Assembly (NCBI RefSeq): GCF_016127315.1
Contig: NZ_CP065997.1
Location: 2,418,001-2,482,000, forward strand
Reading direction: 5' to 3'
Source: Achromobacter deleyi
Lineage (GTDB): Bacteria; Pseudomonadota; Gammaproteobacteria; Burkholderiales; Burkholderiaceae_B
DNA length: 64,000 bases
Position numbers and translations under genes: made by a program. Below, one piece after another: positions 39,990-47,871 of the stretch; position 1 is the stretch's first letter; each line of letters starts with the position of its first letter. The notes beneath the pieces are model-generated. The model saw only the letters and a program-made list of their open reading frames with translations, did no database searches and was not told the DNA's origin.

Positions 39990-41339
39990 TTGAAAGCACT
40001 CATCCGCAAACTCGGCAGCATCCACCCGGACCACCAACGCATTTTCAAAGGTGCGTTCCGGGTGGCGGTGTTTCTGCTGCTGGGCAAGGCCGCCGGCGCC
40101 GTCAAAGAGATGGCGGTAGCGTACCGCTACGGCGTCAGCGACGCCGTGGACGCCTATCAGTTCACGATGACCATGGCCACCTGGCTGCCGGTCACGATCG
40201 TGGGCGTGCTGTCGGTGGTGCTGATTCCGGTGTTGGTGCGGCTGCGCCGCGCCGAGGACGCCGAACGCGAACAATTCATCCGTGAACTGCAGGGTTGGGT
40301 GGCGGCCGCGGGCATCGCGCTGGCCGCCTTGACCTGGTTCGCCTGGCCCAAGGTGCTGGGCGCGCTGGGCCAGGGACTGTCCGCCCGGGTCGGCGAGATG
40401 ACGGGCGAACTGCTGCTGGCCTTCGCGCCGGTCGCGGCCCTGTTGCTGGTCGCCGGCATCAGCGCCGCGCGGCTGCGTTCGCACGAGCGCCACGTCAATA
40501 CGCTGCTGGACAGCGTGCCGGCGGTGGCGACGCTGGCGTGGGTGATGCTGGCGGCCAGCGCCGAGAGCGTCGGTCCGCTGCTGTGGGGCACGTTGGTGGG
40601 CTACGCGATCCAGACCGTTTGGCTGGCCTGGCTGGCCGCGCGTGCCGACGGCGGTTTCTGGGGCGCGCCGAAACTGACTTTGCGATCGCCGCACTGGCCC
40701 GAATTGATGAGCGCCGCGGGCGTGATGCTGATCGGCCAGGTGGCCATGAGCTTTGTCGGCCCGCTGGACCAATACGCCGCCGCCAACCTGGGCGCCAACG
40801 CCAACGCCACGCTGGGCTACGCCAGCCGGCTGCTGTCGCTGCTGCTGGGCATCGGCGCGGTCTCGGTCGGCCGCGCGGCGCTGCCGGTGCTGGCCGACGT
40901 GCAGGCGCGCGGCGACAGCGCGCGCGCGCGCGGCATGGCATTGAAATGGTCGGTGCTGATGGTGGCGGCCGGCGCCGTCGCGGTGGCCGTGGGCTGGGTG
41001 CTGGCGCCGTGGGGCGTGTCGGTGCTGTTCCAGCGCGGCGCCTTCACCGCCGAGAATACCGAGGCCGTGGCGCACGTGCTGCGCTGGGGCCTGTTGCAGC
41101 TGCCGTTCTATTTCGGCGTGCTGATCCTGGTGCAGTTGCTGGCCAGCCAGAACCGCTACCGCATCATGGCCGCCATCGCGGTCGGCAATTTCGCGTTGAA
41201 AGCCGCGCTCAATACGGTGCTGGCGCCGAAGATGGGCGCCGCGGGCATCATGCTGGCCACCAGCCTGATGTACGTGCTGTCCTATGCCTGCTATCTGGTG
41301 GTGGCCCTGCGCCGCGCCGAACCCAAAGAGGCCGCCTGA
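39990..41339 (+). CDS. MurJ/MviN-like lipid-linked oligosaccharide flippase
   Basis: About 449 residues with 12-14 predicted helices. The pattern VFLLLGKAAGAVKEMAVAYRYGVSDAVDAYQFT and later GVMLIGQVAMSFVGPLDQYAAANLG, VLFQRGAFTAENTEAVAHVLRW resembles MurJ and related MOP-superfamily flippases. In this cluster it probably flips the glycan lipid precursor, taking the Wzx role. The start is unsure: the frame overlaps the epimerase gene, but the likely initiator is TTG at 39990, just after the epimerase stop. The next gene begins directly at its stop codon. Confidence 0.85.
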   Translation: MKALIRKLGSIHPDHQRIFKGAFRVAVFLLLGKAAGAVKEMAVAYRYGVSDAVDAYQFTMTMATWLPVTIVGVLSVVLIPVLVRLRRAEDAEREQFIRELQGWVAAAGIALAALTWFAWPKVLGALGQGLSARVGEMTGELLLAFAPVAALLLVAGISAARLRSHERHVNTLLDSVPAVATLAWVMLAASAESVGPLLWGTLVGYAIQTVWLAWLAARADGGFWGAPKLTLRSPHWPELMSAAGVMLIGQVAMSFVGPLDQYAAANLGANANATLGYASRLLSLLLGIGAVSVGRAALPVLADVQARGDSARARGMALKWSVLMVAAGAVAVAVGWVLAPWGVSVLFQRGAFTAENTEAVAHVLRWGLLQLPFYFGVLILVQLLASQNRYRIMAAIAVGNFALKAALNTVLAPKMGAAGIMLATSLMYVLSYACYLVVALRRAEPKEAA

Positions 41340-42485
41340 ATGCCCGCCGTTCCCGACTCCGGCCGCCCGTTGCGCGTGCTGCTGTTCATCCATTCGCTGC
41401 ACGGCGGCGGCGCCGAACGGGTCGCCGCCGACCTGAGCGCGCATTGGGCCGACATGGGCCGCGAGGTCATGGTGGTGACGCAGGCGAGCGCCGGCGGCGA
41501 CGTCTACGCCCTGCATCCCAAGGTGCGGCGCGAGGTGCTGCACACGGCGGGCGAGGGCGGCGGCCTGCGCGGCATCTGGAGCAATGTGCAGCGCGTGCGC
41601 GCGCTGCGGCGCGTGATCAAGGCGTTCCGCCCCGACATCGTGCTGGGCATGATGACCACGGCGTCGGTGCTGTCGGTGCTGGCGTGCACCGGCCTGTCGT
41701 GCCGGGTCGTCGCCACCGAACACACCCATCCGCCGTCGCAGACCCTGTCGGGCTTCTGGCAGCGGCTGCGCCGCCTGACCTATCCGCGCGCCGCGCGCGT
41801 GGTGGCCCTGACCCGCGGCACCGCGCAATGGATCGAGCAGCATGTGCCGGGTTCGCGGCTGGCGGTGATCCCCAATCCGGTGCACTGGCCGCTGCCCAAG
41901 GGCGAGCCGATGCTGGCGCCGCCGTCGGGCGACGGCCGCAAGCGCCTGCTGGCGGTGGGGCGGCTGCATGCGGACAAGGGCTTCGACCTGCTGTTGCAGG
42001 CCTATGCCCGGCTGGCGCCGTCGCATCCGGACTGGGATCTGGTTATCCTGGGCGAGGGCGACGAGCGCCGCGCGCTGGAAGCGCAGCTGCGCGAGGCCGG
42101 CCTGCAGGATCGCGTCAGCCTGCCGGGACGCGCGGGCAACGTGGGCGATTGGTACCAGAGCGCCGACCTGTACGTGCTGACGTCGCGCTTCGAGGGGTTG
42201 TCCAATACGCTGCTGGAATCGATGGCCAGCGGCCTGGCCGCGGTGGCGTTCGATTGCGATACCGGGCCGCGCGAGATCGTGCGCGAAGGGGTCGACGGCG
42301 TGCTGGTGCGGCCCAATGGCGACGTCGACGCGCTGTGCCGCGAACTGGATGCGGTGATGGGCGACGCGGCCCTGCGCCAGCGCATGGCCGAAGCGGCCAC
42401 GGCGGTGCGCGAGCGTTTCTCCGCCGAGCGGGTGCTGGGCCAATGGAAAGAACTTTTTGACGGTGTGCGCGCATCGGGCCGCTAG
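41340..42485 (+). CDS. Glycosyltransferase family 4 (GT-B)
   Basis: A 381-residue GT4 enzyme. The acceptor-side loop HSLHGGGAERVAADLS opens the protein, and the donor domain has IPNPV, LLAVGRLHADKGFD and the EX7E motif in FEGLSNTLLESMASG. It adds a sugar to the growing lipid-linked glycan on the cytoplasmic face. The ATG abuts the flippase stop with no gap. It is clearly similar to the glycosyltransferase at 44465 (GGAERV, LPGR, DxxxGPRE), suggesting a duplication around the asnB gene. Confidence 0.92.
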   Translation: MPAVPDSGRPLRVLLFIHSLHGGGAERVAADLSAHWADMGREVMVVTQASAGGDVYALHPKVRREVLHTAGEGGGLRGIWSNVQRVRALRRVIKAFRPDIVLGMMTTASVLSVLACTGLSCRVVATEHTHPPSQTLSGFWQRLRRLTYPRAARVVALTRGTAQWIEQHVPGSRLAVIPNPVHWPLPKGEPMLAPPSGDGRKRLLAVGRLHADKGFDLLLQAYARLAPSHPDWDLVILGEGDERRALEAQLREAGLQDRVSLPGRAGNVGDWYQSADLYVLTSRFEGLSNTLLESMASGLAAVAFDCDTGPREIVREGVDGVLVRPNGDVDALCRELDAVMGDAALRQRMAEAATAVRERFSAERVLGQWKELFDGVRASGR

Positions 42486-42529
42486 GCCGCGCCACCCCGT
42501 TGCTGCGGTGACCACGAGAACCTGAAATC

Positions 42530-44461
42530 ATGTGTGGAATTGTCGGAATTTGGGGCCCCCTGGGTGACAAGGCGCAAGTGCTGGCGGAAAGCTGCCGCCG
42601 CATCCGCCACCGCGGGCCGGACAGCAACGGTTTCTGGGAAGACACCGGCGCCGAGCTGGCGCTGGCGCACGTGCGCCTGGCGATCCAGGACCTGACCGAA
42701 GCCGGGCATCAGCCGATGGTGTCCGCCTGCGGCCGCTATGTGATGGTGTTCAACGGCGAGATCTACAACCACATGGACATGCGCCAGCAGCTCGAGGCAT
42801 CGGGCCTGGCGCCGTCCTGGCGCGGCCATTCCGATACCGAGACGCTGCTGGCGGGCTTCACCGCGCTGGGCATCGAGGCCACGTTGCAGGCCTCGGTCGG
42901 CATGTTCGCCATCGCGCTGTGGGACCGCGCCTCGCGCAAGCTGGTGCTGGCGCGCGACCGCATGGGCGAAAAACCGCTGTACTACGGCTACTCGGGCGCC
43001 GAGCTGGTGTTCGCCTCCGAGCTCAAGGGCCTGATGCCGATCCCCGGGTTCGGCCGCAACCTGAACCGCAATGCGCTGGCGTCGTTCATGCGGCACAACT
43101 ACATTCCGGCGCCGCAATCCATCTACGAAGGCATCGCCAAGCTGCCGCCGGGCACCTGGATCGAATTCACCGCCGACGACACCCGCAGCCGCCGCATGCC
43201 GGAGCCGCGCGTGTACTGGTCGGCGCGCGAAGCCGCCGACACCGCGGCGCAATCGCTGCTGTCGTTCGATTCCGACGCGCAGGCGACCGACGCGCTCGAA
43301 GGCGTGCTGTCCAAGGCCGTGGGCGGCCAGATGCTGTCCGACGTCAGCCTGGGCGCCTTCCTGTCGGGTGGCATCGACTCGTCCACCATCGTCTCGCTGA
43401 TGCAGTCGCAGAGCTCGCAGCCGGTGCGCACCTTCGCCATCGGCTTCCATGAAAAAGGCTACGACGAGGCGCAGCACGCCAAGGCGGTGGCCATGCACCT
43501 GGGCACCGACCACACCGAGCTGTACGTGACCGCCGACGACGCGCTGGCGGTGGTGCCGGGGCTGGCCGACATGTACGACGAACCGTTCGCCGATTCGTCG
43601 CAGATCCCGACCTCGCTGGTGACGCGCATGGCGCGCCAGCACGTCACCGTGGCCTTGTCCGGCGATGGCGGCGATGAACTGTTCGGCGGTTATTCGCGCT
43701 ATTTCCGCGTCAACAACTGGTGGCAGAAGTTCGAGCGCGTGCCGTCGCTGCTGCGCACGCCGGCCGGCGCGCTGCTCAGCGCCTCGACCCACCTGCCGGG
43801 ACGTGGCGCCTGGCGCGGCAAGGTCGGCAAGCTGGGCGAGTTGCTGCGCGCCGACAGCCGCGGCGATTTCTACCGCCTGTTCGTGTCGTACTGGTCGGAC
43901 CCGGCCCGCGTGGTCAAGGGCGGCGTGGAACCGGTGTCCGAGTTCGCGCAGGCGATGCGCGGCTCGACCTTCGAATCCATGATGAAGCTGGACACGGTGA
44001 CCTACCTGCCGGACGACATCCTGGTGAAGGTGGACCGCGCCGCCATGGCGGTGAGCCTGGAGACCCGCGTGCCGCTGATCGACCATCGTGTCTACGAATT
44101 CGCCTGGAGCCTGCCGCACCAGTACAAGGTGCGCGGCGCCACCGGCAAGTGGCTGTTGCGCCAGGTGCTGTACCGCCATGTGCCGCAGGCGCTGGTCGAC
44201 CGCCCCAAGCGCGGCTTCGCCGTGCCGCTGGCGTCCTGGCTGCGCGGACCCTTGCGCGACTGGGCCGAGGCGTTGCTGGATCCGGCGCGCCTGCGCCAGG
44301 AAGGCTGGTTCGAACCCGAGCCAATCCTGCGCAAGTGGCGCGAGCATGTGTCCGGGCACCGCAATTGGGATAGCCATCTGTGGGGCGTGCTGATGATGCA
44401 GGCCTGGCTGGACCGCTACCGCGCCGGTGGCGAACAGGGAGGATCGGTTGGGAGTCGCTGA
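42530..44461 (+). CDS. AsnB-type glutamine amidotransferase (asparagine synthase family)
   Basis: A 643-residue class II amidotransferase. Cys2 (MCGIVGIWGP) is the glutaminase nucleophile, with RHRGPDS and NGEIYNH. The synthetase half has the pyrophosphate loop SGGIDSS at 279-285 and SGDGGDELFGGY. In polysaccharide loci such proteins (WbpS and relatives) amidate uronic acids, for example GalNAcA to GalNAcAN; that fits the dehydrogenase and epimerase here better than asparagine supply. It lies in the operon 44 bases after one GT gene and 3 bases before the next. Confidence 0.9.
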   Translation: MCGIVGIWGPLGDKAQVLAESCRRIRHRGPDSNGFWEDTGAELALAHVRLAIQDLTEAGHQPMVSACGRYVMVFNGEIYNHMDMRQQLEASGLAPSWRGHSDTETLLAGFTALGIEATLQASVGMFAIALWDRASRKLVLARDRMGEKPLYYGYSGAELVFASELKGLMPIPGFGRNLNRNALASFMRHNYIPAPQSIYEGIAKLPPGTWIEFTADDTRSRRMPEPRVYWSAREAADTAAQSLLSFDSDAQATDALEGVLSKAVGGQMLSDVSLGAFLSGGIDSSTIVSLMQSQSSQPVRTFAIGFHEKGYDEAQHAKAVAMHLGTDHTELYVTADDALAVVPGLADMYDEPFADSSQIPTSLVTRMARQHVTVALSGDGGDELFGGYSRYFRVNNWWQKFERVPSLLRTPAGALLSASTHLPGRGAWRGKVGKLGELLRADSRGDFYRLFVSYWSDPARVVKGGVEPVSEFAQAMRGSTFESMMKLDTVTYLPDDILVKVDRAAMAVSLETRVPLIDHRVYEFAWSLPHQYKVRGATGKWLLRQVLYRHVPQALVDRPKRGFAVPLASWLRGPLRDWAEALLDPARLRQEGWFEPEPILRKWREHVSGHRNWDSHLWGVLMMQAWLDRYRAGGEQGGSVGSR

Positions 44462-44464
44462 CGA

Positions 44465-45580
44465 ATGAAAATACTGATGCTGGTCAGTTCCATGCATGCC
44501 GGCGGCGCCGAGCGCGTGGCCGCCACGCTGGTCAATGCGTGGGCCGAACGCGGTGACGACGTCACCCTGACGCCGACCTATTCGTCCAAGGGCACCTGCT
44601 TCTACCCGCTGTCGGACAAGGTCAAGCTGGATTGGTTGGCGGACCTGGCGGGTACCCGCGTGTCGGGGCCGATGGCCGCGTTCAAGCGCCTGCTGACGCT
44701 GCGCCGCCACATCCGCGACACCGCGCCGGACGTGGTCGTGTCGTTCCTGACCAACGTCAACGTGGCCGCCATCCTGGCCACTCGCGGCCTGCGCGCGCCG
44801 CTGATCGTCTGCGAGCGCACCAACCCGGTCGCCGAAACCACCACCAGCACGGTCTGGCGCCGGTTGCGCCGGCTGCTGTATCCGCACGCCGACATGGTGA
44901 CGGTGCAGGCGGCCGACACGGCCGGCCCGTTCTCGCGCCAGGTGCCGGGCATCAAGCGTCTGGCCGTGATCCCGAACCCCTTGCCCGCGCCGCTGCTGGA
45001 CGCGCCGCTGGTGCCGCAGTATGAGGACGGCGCGCCGCGCACGCTGCTGGCGATGGGGCGGCTGGTGACCGACAAGCAGTTCGACCTGCTGATCGACGTG
45101 TTCGCGCAACTGGCGCCGGACTTTCCCGACTGGAACCTGCGCATCTGGGGCGAAGGCCCCGAGCGCGGCGCGCTGGAGGAACAGGTCGCGCGCCTGGGCC
45201 TGCAGGCGCGGATCAGCCTGCCGGGCCGCACCGAGACGCCCTGGGATGAACTGGCGCAAGGCCAGGCCTTCGTGCTCAGTTCGCTGGTCGAGGGCTTTCC
45301 CAATGTGCTGCTGGAAGCGATGGCGCTGGGCCTGCCCTGCGCCGCATTCGACTGCCCCAGCGGCCCGCGCGAAATGACGCGTGATGGCCAGGACGCGCTG
45401 CTGGTGCCCGCGGGCGACCGCGACGCGCTGCGCGAGTCGCTGCGCCGCCTGCTCGGCGACGTGGCGTTGCGCCGGCAATTCGGCCAACGCGGCGCCGCGG
45501 CGGTGCGCCAGCGCTATGCGCTGGCCAGCGTGCTGACGGAATGGGACGAATTGTTCGAAGCCGTGAGGGAAGGCCGATGA
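44465..45580 (+). CDS. Glycosyltransferase family 4 (GT-B)
   Basis: A 371-residue GT4 enzyme with SMHAGGAERVAATLV, AVIPNPLPAPLL, LLAMGRLVTDKQFD, SLPGRTETPWDE, and EX7E in VEGFPNVLLEAMALG. It resembles the 41340 protein throughout, so the two may add similar residues to different acceptors. It ends by overlapping the following gene by four bases (ATGA), indicating coupled translation. Confidence 0.92.
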   Translation: MKILMLVSSMHAGGAERVAATLVNAWAERGDDVTLTPTYSSKGTCFYPLSDKVKLDWLADLAGTRVSGPMAAFKRLLTLRRHIRDTAPDVVVSFLTNVNVAAILATRGLRAPLIVCERTNPVAETTTSTVWRRLRRLLYPHADMVTVQAADTAGPFSRQVPGIKRLAVIPNPLPAPLLDAPLVPQYEDGAPRTLLAMGRLVTDKQFDLLIDVFAQLAPDFPDWNLRIWGEGPERGALEEQVARLGLQARISLPGRTETPWDELAQGQAFVLSSLVEGFPNVLLEAMALGLPCAAFDCPSGPREMTRDGQDALLVPAGDRDALRESLRRLLGDVALRRQFGQRGAAAVRQRYALASVLTEWDELFEAVREGR

Positions 45581-46734
45581 GCGCGGCGACCTTGCGCGTG
45601 GTGCATGTGATCGCCGGCCTGGGGCAGGGCGGCGCCGAATCCGTGCTGTGGCGCCTGTCCACCTATCCGGGGCAGGCGGTCGAGCACATCGTCGTGTCGC
45701 TGACCGACGAGGGCGTCTACGGCGAGCGGCTGCGCGCCGCCGGCGTGACGGTGCATACGCTGGACATGCCGCGCGGCCGCATCACGCTGGGCGGCTTCCT
45801 GGCCTTGCGTCGACTGATCGCCGCTGCCCGCCCCGACGCCGTGCAGACCTGGATGTACCACGCCGACCTGATCGGCGGCCTGGCGGCGCGCCTGGCGGGC
45901 GTGCGCGCCATTGCCTGGGGCATCCGCAATTCCGGCGCCCATCTCGAGCGCAGCAGCCGCTCGGCCCGCATGGTGCTGCGCGCCTGCGCGCTGCTGTCGG
46001 GCGTGCTGCCCGGCGCCATCGTCTGCGCCGCGCAGGACGCGGCCGAACGGCATGCGGCCAAGGGCTATCGCCGCGATCGCATGGTGGTGATCGCCAACGG
46101 CTACGACCTGTCGCGCTACGCGCCCGACGCGGCCGCGCGGGATCGGGTGCGCGGCCAGTGGGGCCTGGCCGGCGACGTGCCGGTGATCGGCTGCGTGGCG
46201 CGCTGGGACCCGTTGAAGGATCACGCCAATCTGTTGCGCGCGGTGGCGGCGCTGGTGCGCGACGGCCGCGACGGCGGCCTGCGCTGCGTGCTGGTGGGGC
46301 GCGGCATGACCGCGGACAACCCTGAATTGATGGCGCTGGTCGACAAGCTCGATCTGCGCGAACGGCTGGTGCTGGCCGGCCCCAGCGATGACGTGCCCGC
46401 CGTGATGAACGGACTGGACCTGCACGTGCTGTCCAGCTGCGCCGAAGGCTTCCCCAACGTGGTGGCCGAGGCCATGGCCTGCGGCGCCTATTGCGTGGCG
46501 ACGGACGTGGGCGATGCCGCCTATATCATCGGCGACACCGGCGTGGTGGTGCCGCCCGAGCAGCCCGAGGCGCTGGCGCGCGGCATCGAGACCGCGCTGC
46601 GCGAGGTGGCGTCGCGTGGCCGCGGCCGCGCCGGCGAGGCCGGCCGGGCGCGGGTGCTTGAGAATTTCGACCTGGCGCGCATGGTGCAAAGCTACGCCGC
46701 GGTGTGGCGCCGTCTGTCCGGAGCATCGGCATGA
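45577..46734 (+). CDS. Glycosyltransferase family 4 (GT-B)
   Basis: A 385-residue GT4 protein. The N-terminal loop is GLGQGGAESVLWRL; other landmarks are WMYHADLIGGL, VIANGYDLSRYAPD, VARWDPLKDHANL and EX7E in AEGFPNVVAEAMACG. The domain spacing resembles amylovoran/EPS GTs. It starts within the stop of the previous gene (ATGA) and ends the same way, in a tightly coupled row of three. Confidence 0.92.
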   Translation: MSAATLRVVHVIAGLGQGGAESVLWRLSTYPGQAVEHIVVSLTDEGVYGERLRAAGVTVHTLDMPRGRITLGGFLALRRLIAAARPDAVQTWMYHADLIGGLAARLAGVRAIAWGIRNSGAHLERSSRSARMVLRACALLSGVLPGAIVCAAQDAAERHAAKGYRRDRMVVIANGYDLSRYAPDAAARDRVRGQWGLAGDVPVIGCVARWDPLKDHANLLRAVAALVRDGRDGGLRCVLVGRGMTADNPELMALVDKLDLRERLVLAGPSDDVPAVMNGLDLHVLSSCAEGFPNVVAEAMACGAYCVATDVGDAAYIIGDTGVVVPPEQPEALARGIETALREVASRGRGRAGEAGRARVLENFDLARMVQSYAAVWRRLSGASA

Positions 46735-47864
46735 GCGCCGCCCGTCGTCTGCTGTTCGTGGTCAACAACCCGGCATTCTTCATGTCGCACCGGCTGCCGG
46801 TGGCGCAGGCCGCGCAGCGCGCCGGCTACGACGTGCACGTGGCCACGATGGACGGCCCCGCCGTCGCCGACATCGTCGCGCTGGGCATGACCCATCACGT
46901 GATCCCGATGACGCGCAGCGGCAAGCGTCCGTTGCAGGAGCTGGGCACGCTGCTGGCGTTGCTGCGCCTGTTCCGGCGCCTGCGGCCGCAGGTGGTGCAC
47001 CTGGTGACCATCAAGCCCGTGCTGTACGGCGGCATCGCCGCGCGCCTGGCGCGCGTGCCGGGCATGGTGGCCGCGATTTCCGGGCTGGGCTTCGTGTTCC
47101 TGTCCAATACCCTGAAGATGCGCCTGGTGCGCTCGGTGGTGGCGCGCCTGTATCGCCTGGCGCTGGGCCATCCCAACAGCCGGGTGATCTTCCAGAACGC
47201 CAGCGACCGCGACCTGCTCAAGTCGCTGGGCGCCGTGCGTGACGAACAGGTGGTGCTGATTCGCGGCGCCGGTGTCGACCTGGACCAGTGCCAGGCGCTA
47301 CCCGAGCCAGCGGCGCCGCCGGTGGTGGCCACCATGGTGGCGCGGCTGCTGCGCGACAAGGGCGTGTGGGAATTCGTCGAGGCGGCGCGGCTGCTGCGCG
47401 CGCGCGGCGTGCCCGTGACCATGCGGCTGGTGGGCGGCGTGGATGCCGGCAACCCGACCTCGGCCACGCCCGCCGAGGTCGAGGCCTGGCAGCGCGAAGG
47501 CTGCGTCGAGGCGCTGGGCGAACGCTCGGATGTGCCACAGTTGTATGCGGCGTCGCACATCGCCGTGCTGCCGTCCTATCGTGAAGGCCTGCCCAAGTCG
47601 CTGATCGAGGCGGCCGCCTGCGGCCGCGCGGTGGTGACCACCGACGTGCCGGGCTGCCGCGACGCGATCGACCCGGACAGGACCGGGCTGCTGGTGCCGG
47701 TGCGCGACCCGCAGGCCCTGGCCGACGCCATTGCCCGGCTCGTGGACGACGCGGCGCTGCGCCAATCGATGGGAGCGGCCGGCCGCGCCTTGGCCGAGCG
47801 CGAATTCAACATCGAGCGGGTGGCCCGCATCCACGTCGAGCTGTACGACACGCTGAGCGCCTGA
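46731..47864 (+). CDS. Glycosyltransferase family 4 (PglA/WbnK-like)
   Basis: A 377-residue GT4 protein. It begins LLFVVNNPAFFMSHRLPVAQAA, and has HLVTIKPVLYGGIAARLARV and GLGFVF, typical of galactosyl or GalNAc transferases such as PglA; later come IRGAGVDLDQ, ARLLRDKGVWEFVEAA and EX7E in REGLPKSLIEAAACG. It is the last gene of the operon; seven bases separate its stop from the stop of the convergent GGT-family gene, with no hairpin between. Confidence 0.92.
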   Translation: MSAARRLLFVVNNPAFFMSHRLPVAQAAQRAGYDVHVATMDGPAVADIVALGMTHHVIPMTRSGKRPLQELGTLLALLRLFRRLRPQVVHLVTIKPVLYGGIAARLARVPGMVAAISGLGFVFLSNTLKMRLVRSVVARLYRLALGHPNSRVIFQNASDRDLLKSLGAVRDEQVVLIRGAGVDLDQCQALPEPAAPPVVATMVARLLRDKGVWEFVEAARLLRARGVPVTMRLVGGVDAGNPTSATPAEVEAWQREGCVEALGERSDVPQLYAASHIAVLPSYREGLPKSLIEAAACGRAVVTTDVPGCRDAIDPDRTGLLVPVRDPQALADAIARLVDDAALRQSMGAAGRALAEREFNIERVARIHVELYDTLSA

Positions 47865-47871
47865 TTCCGCC

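Noticed and set aside
42482..45487. Long antisense frame across asnB and neighbouring glycosyltransferase genes
   Set aside because: Shadow of strongly biased codons; no recognisable domain.
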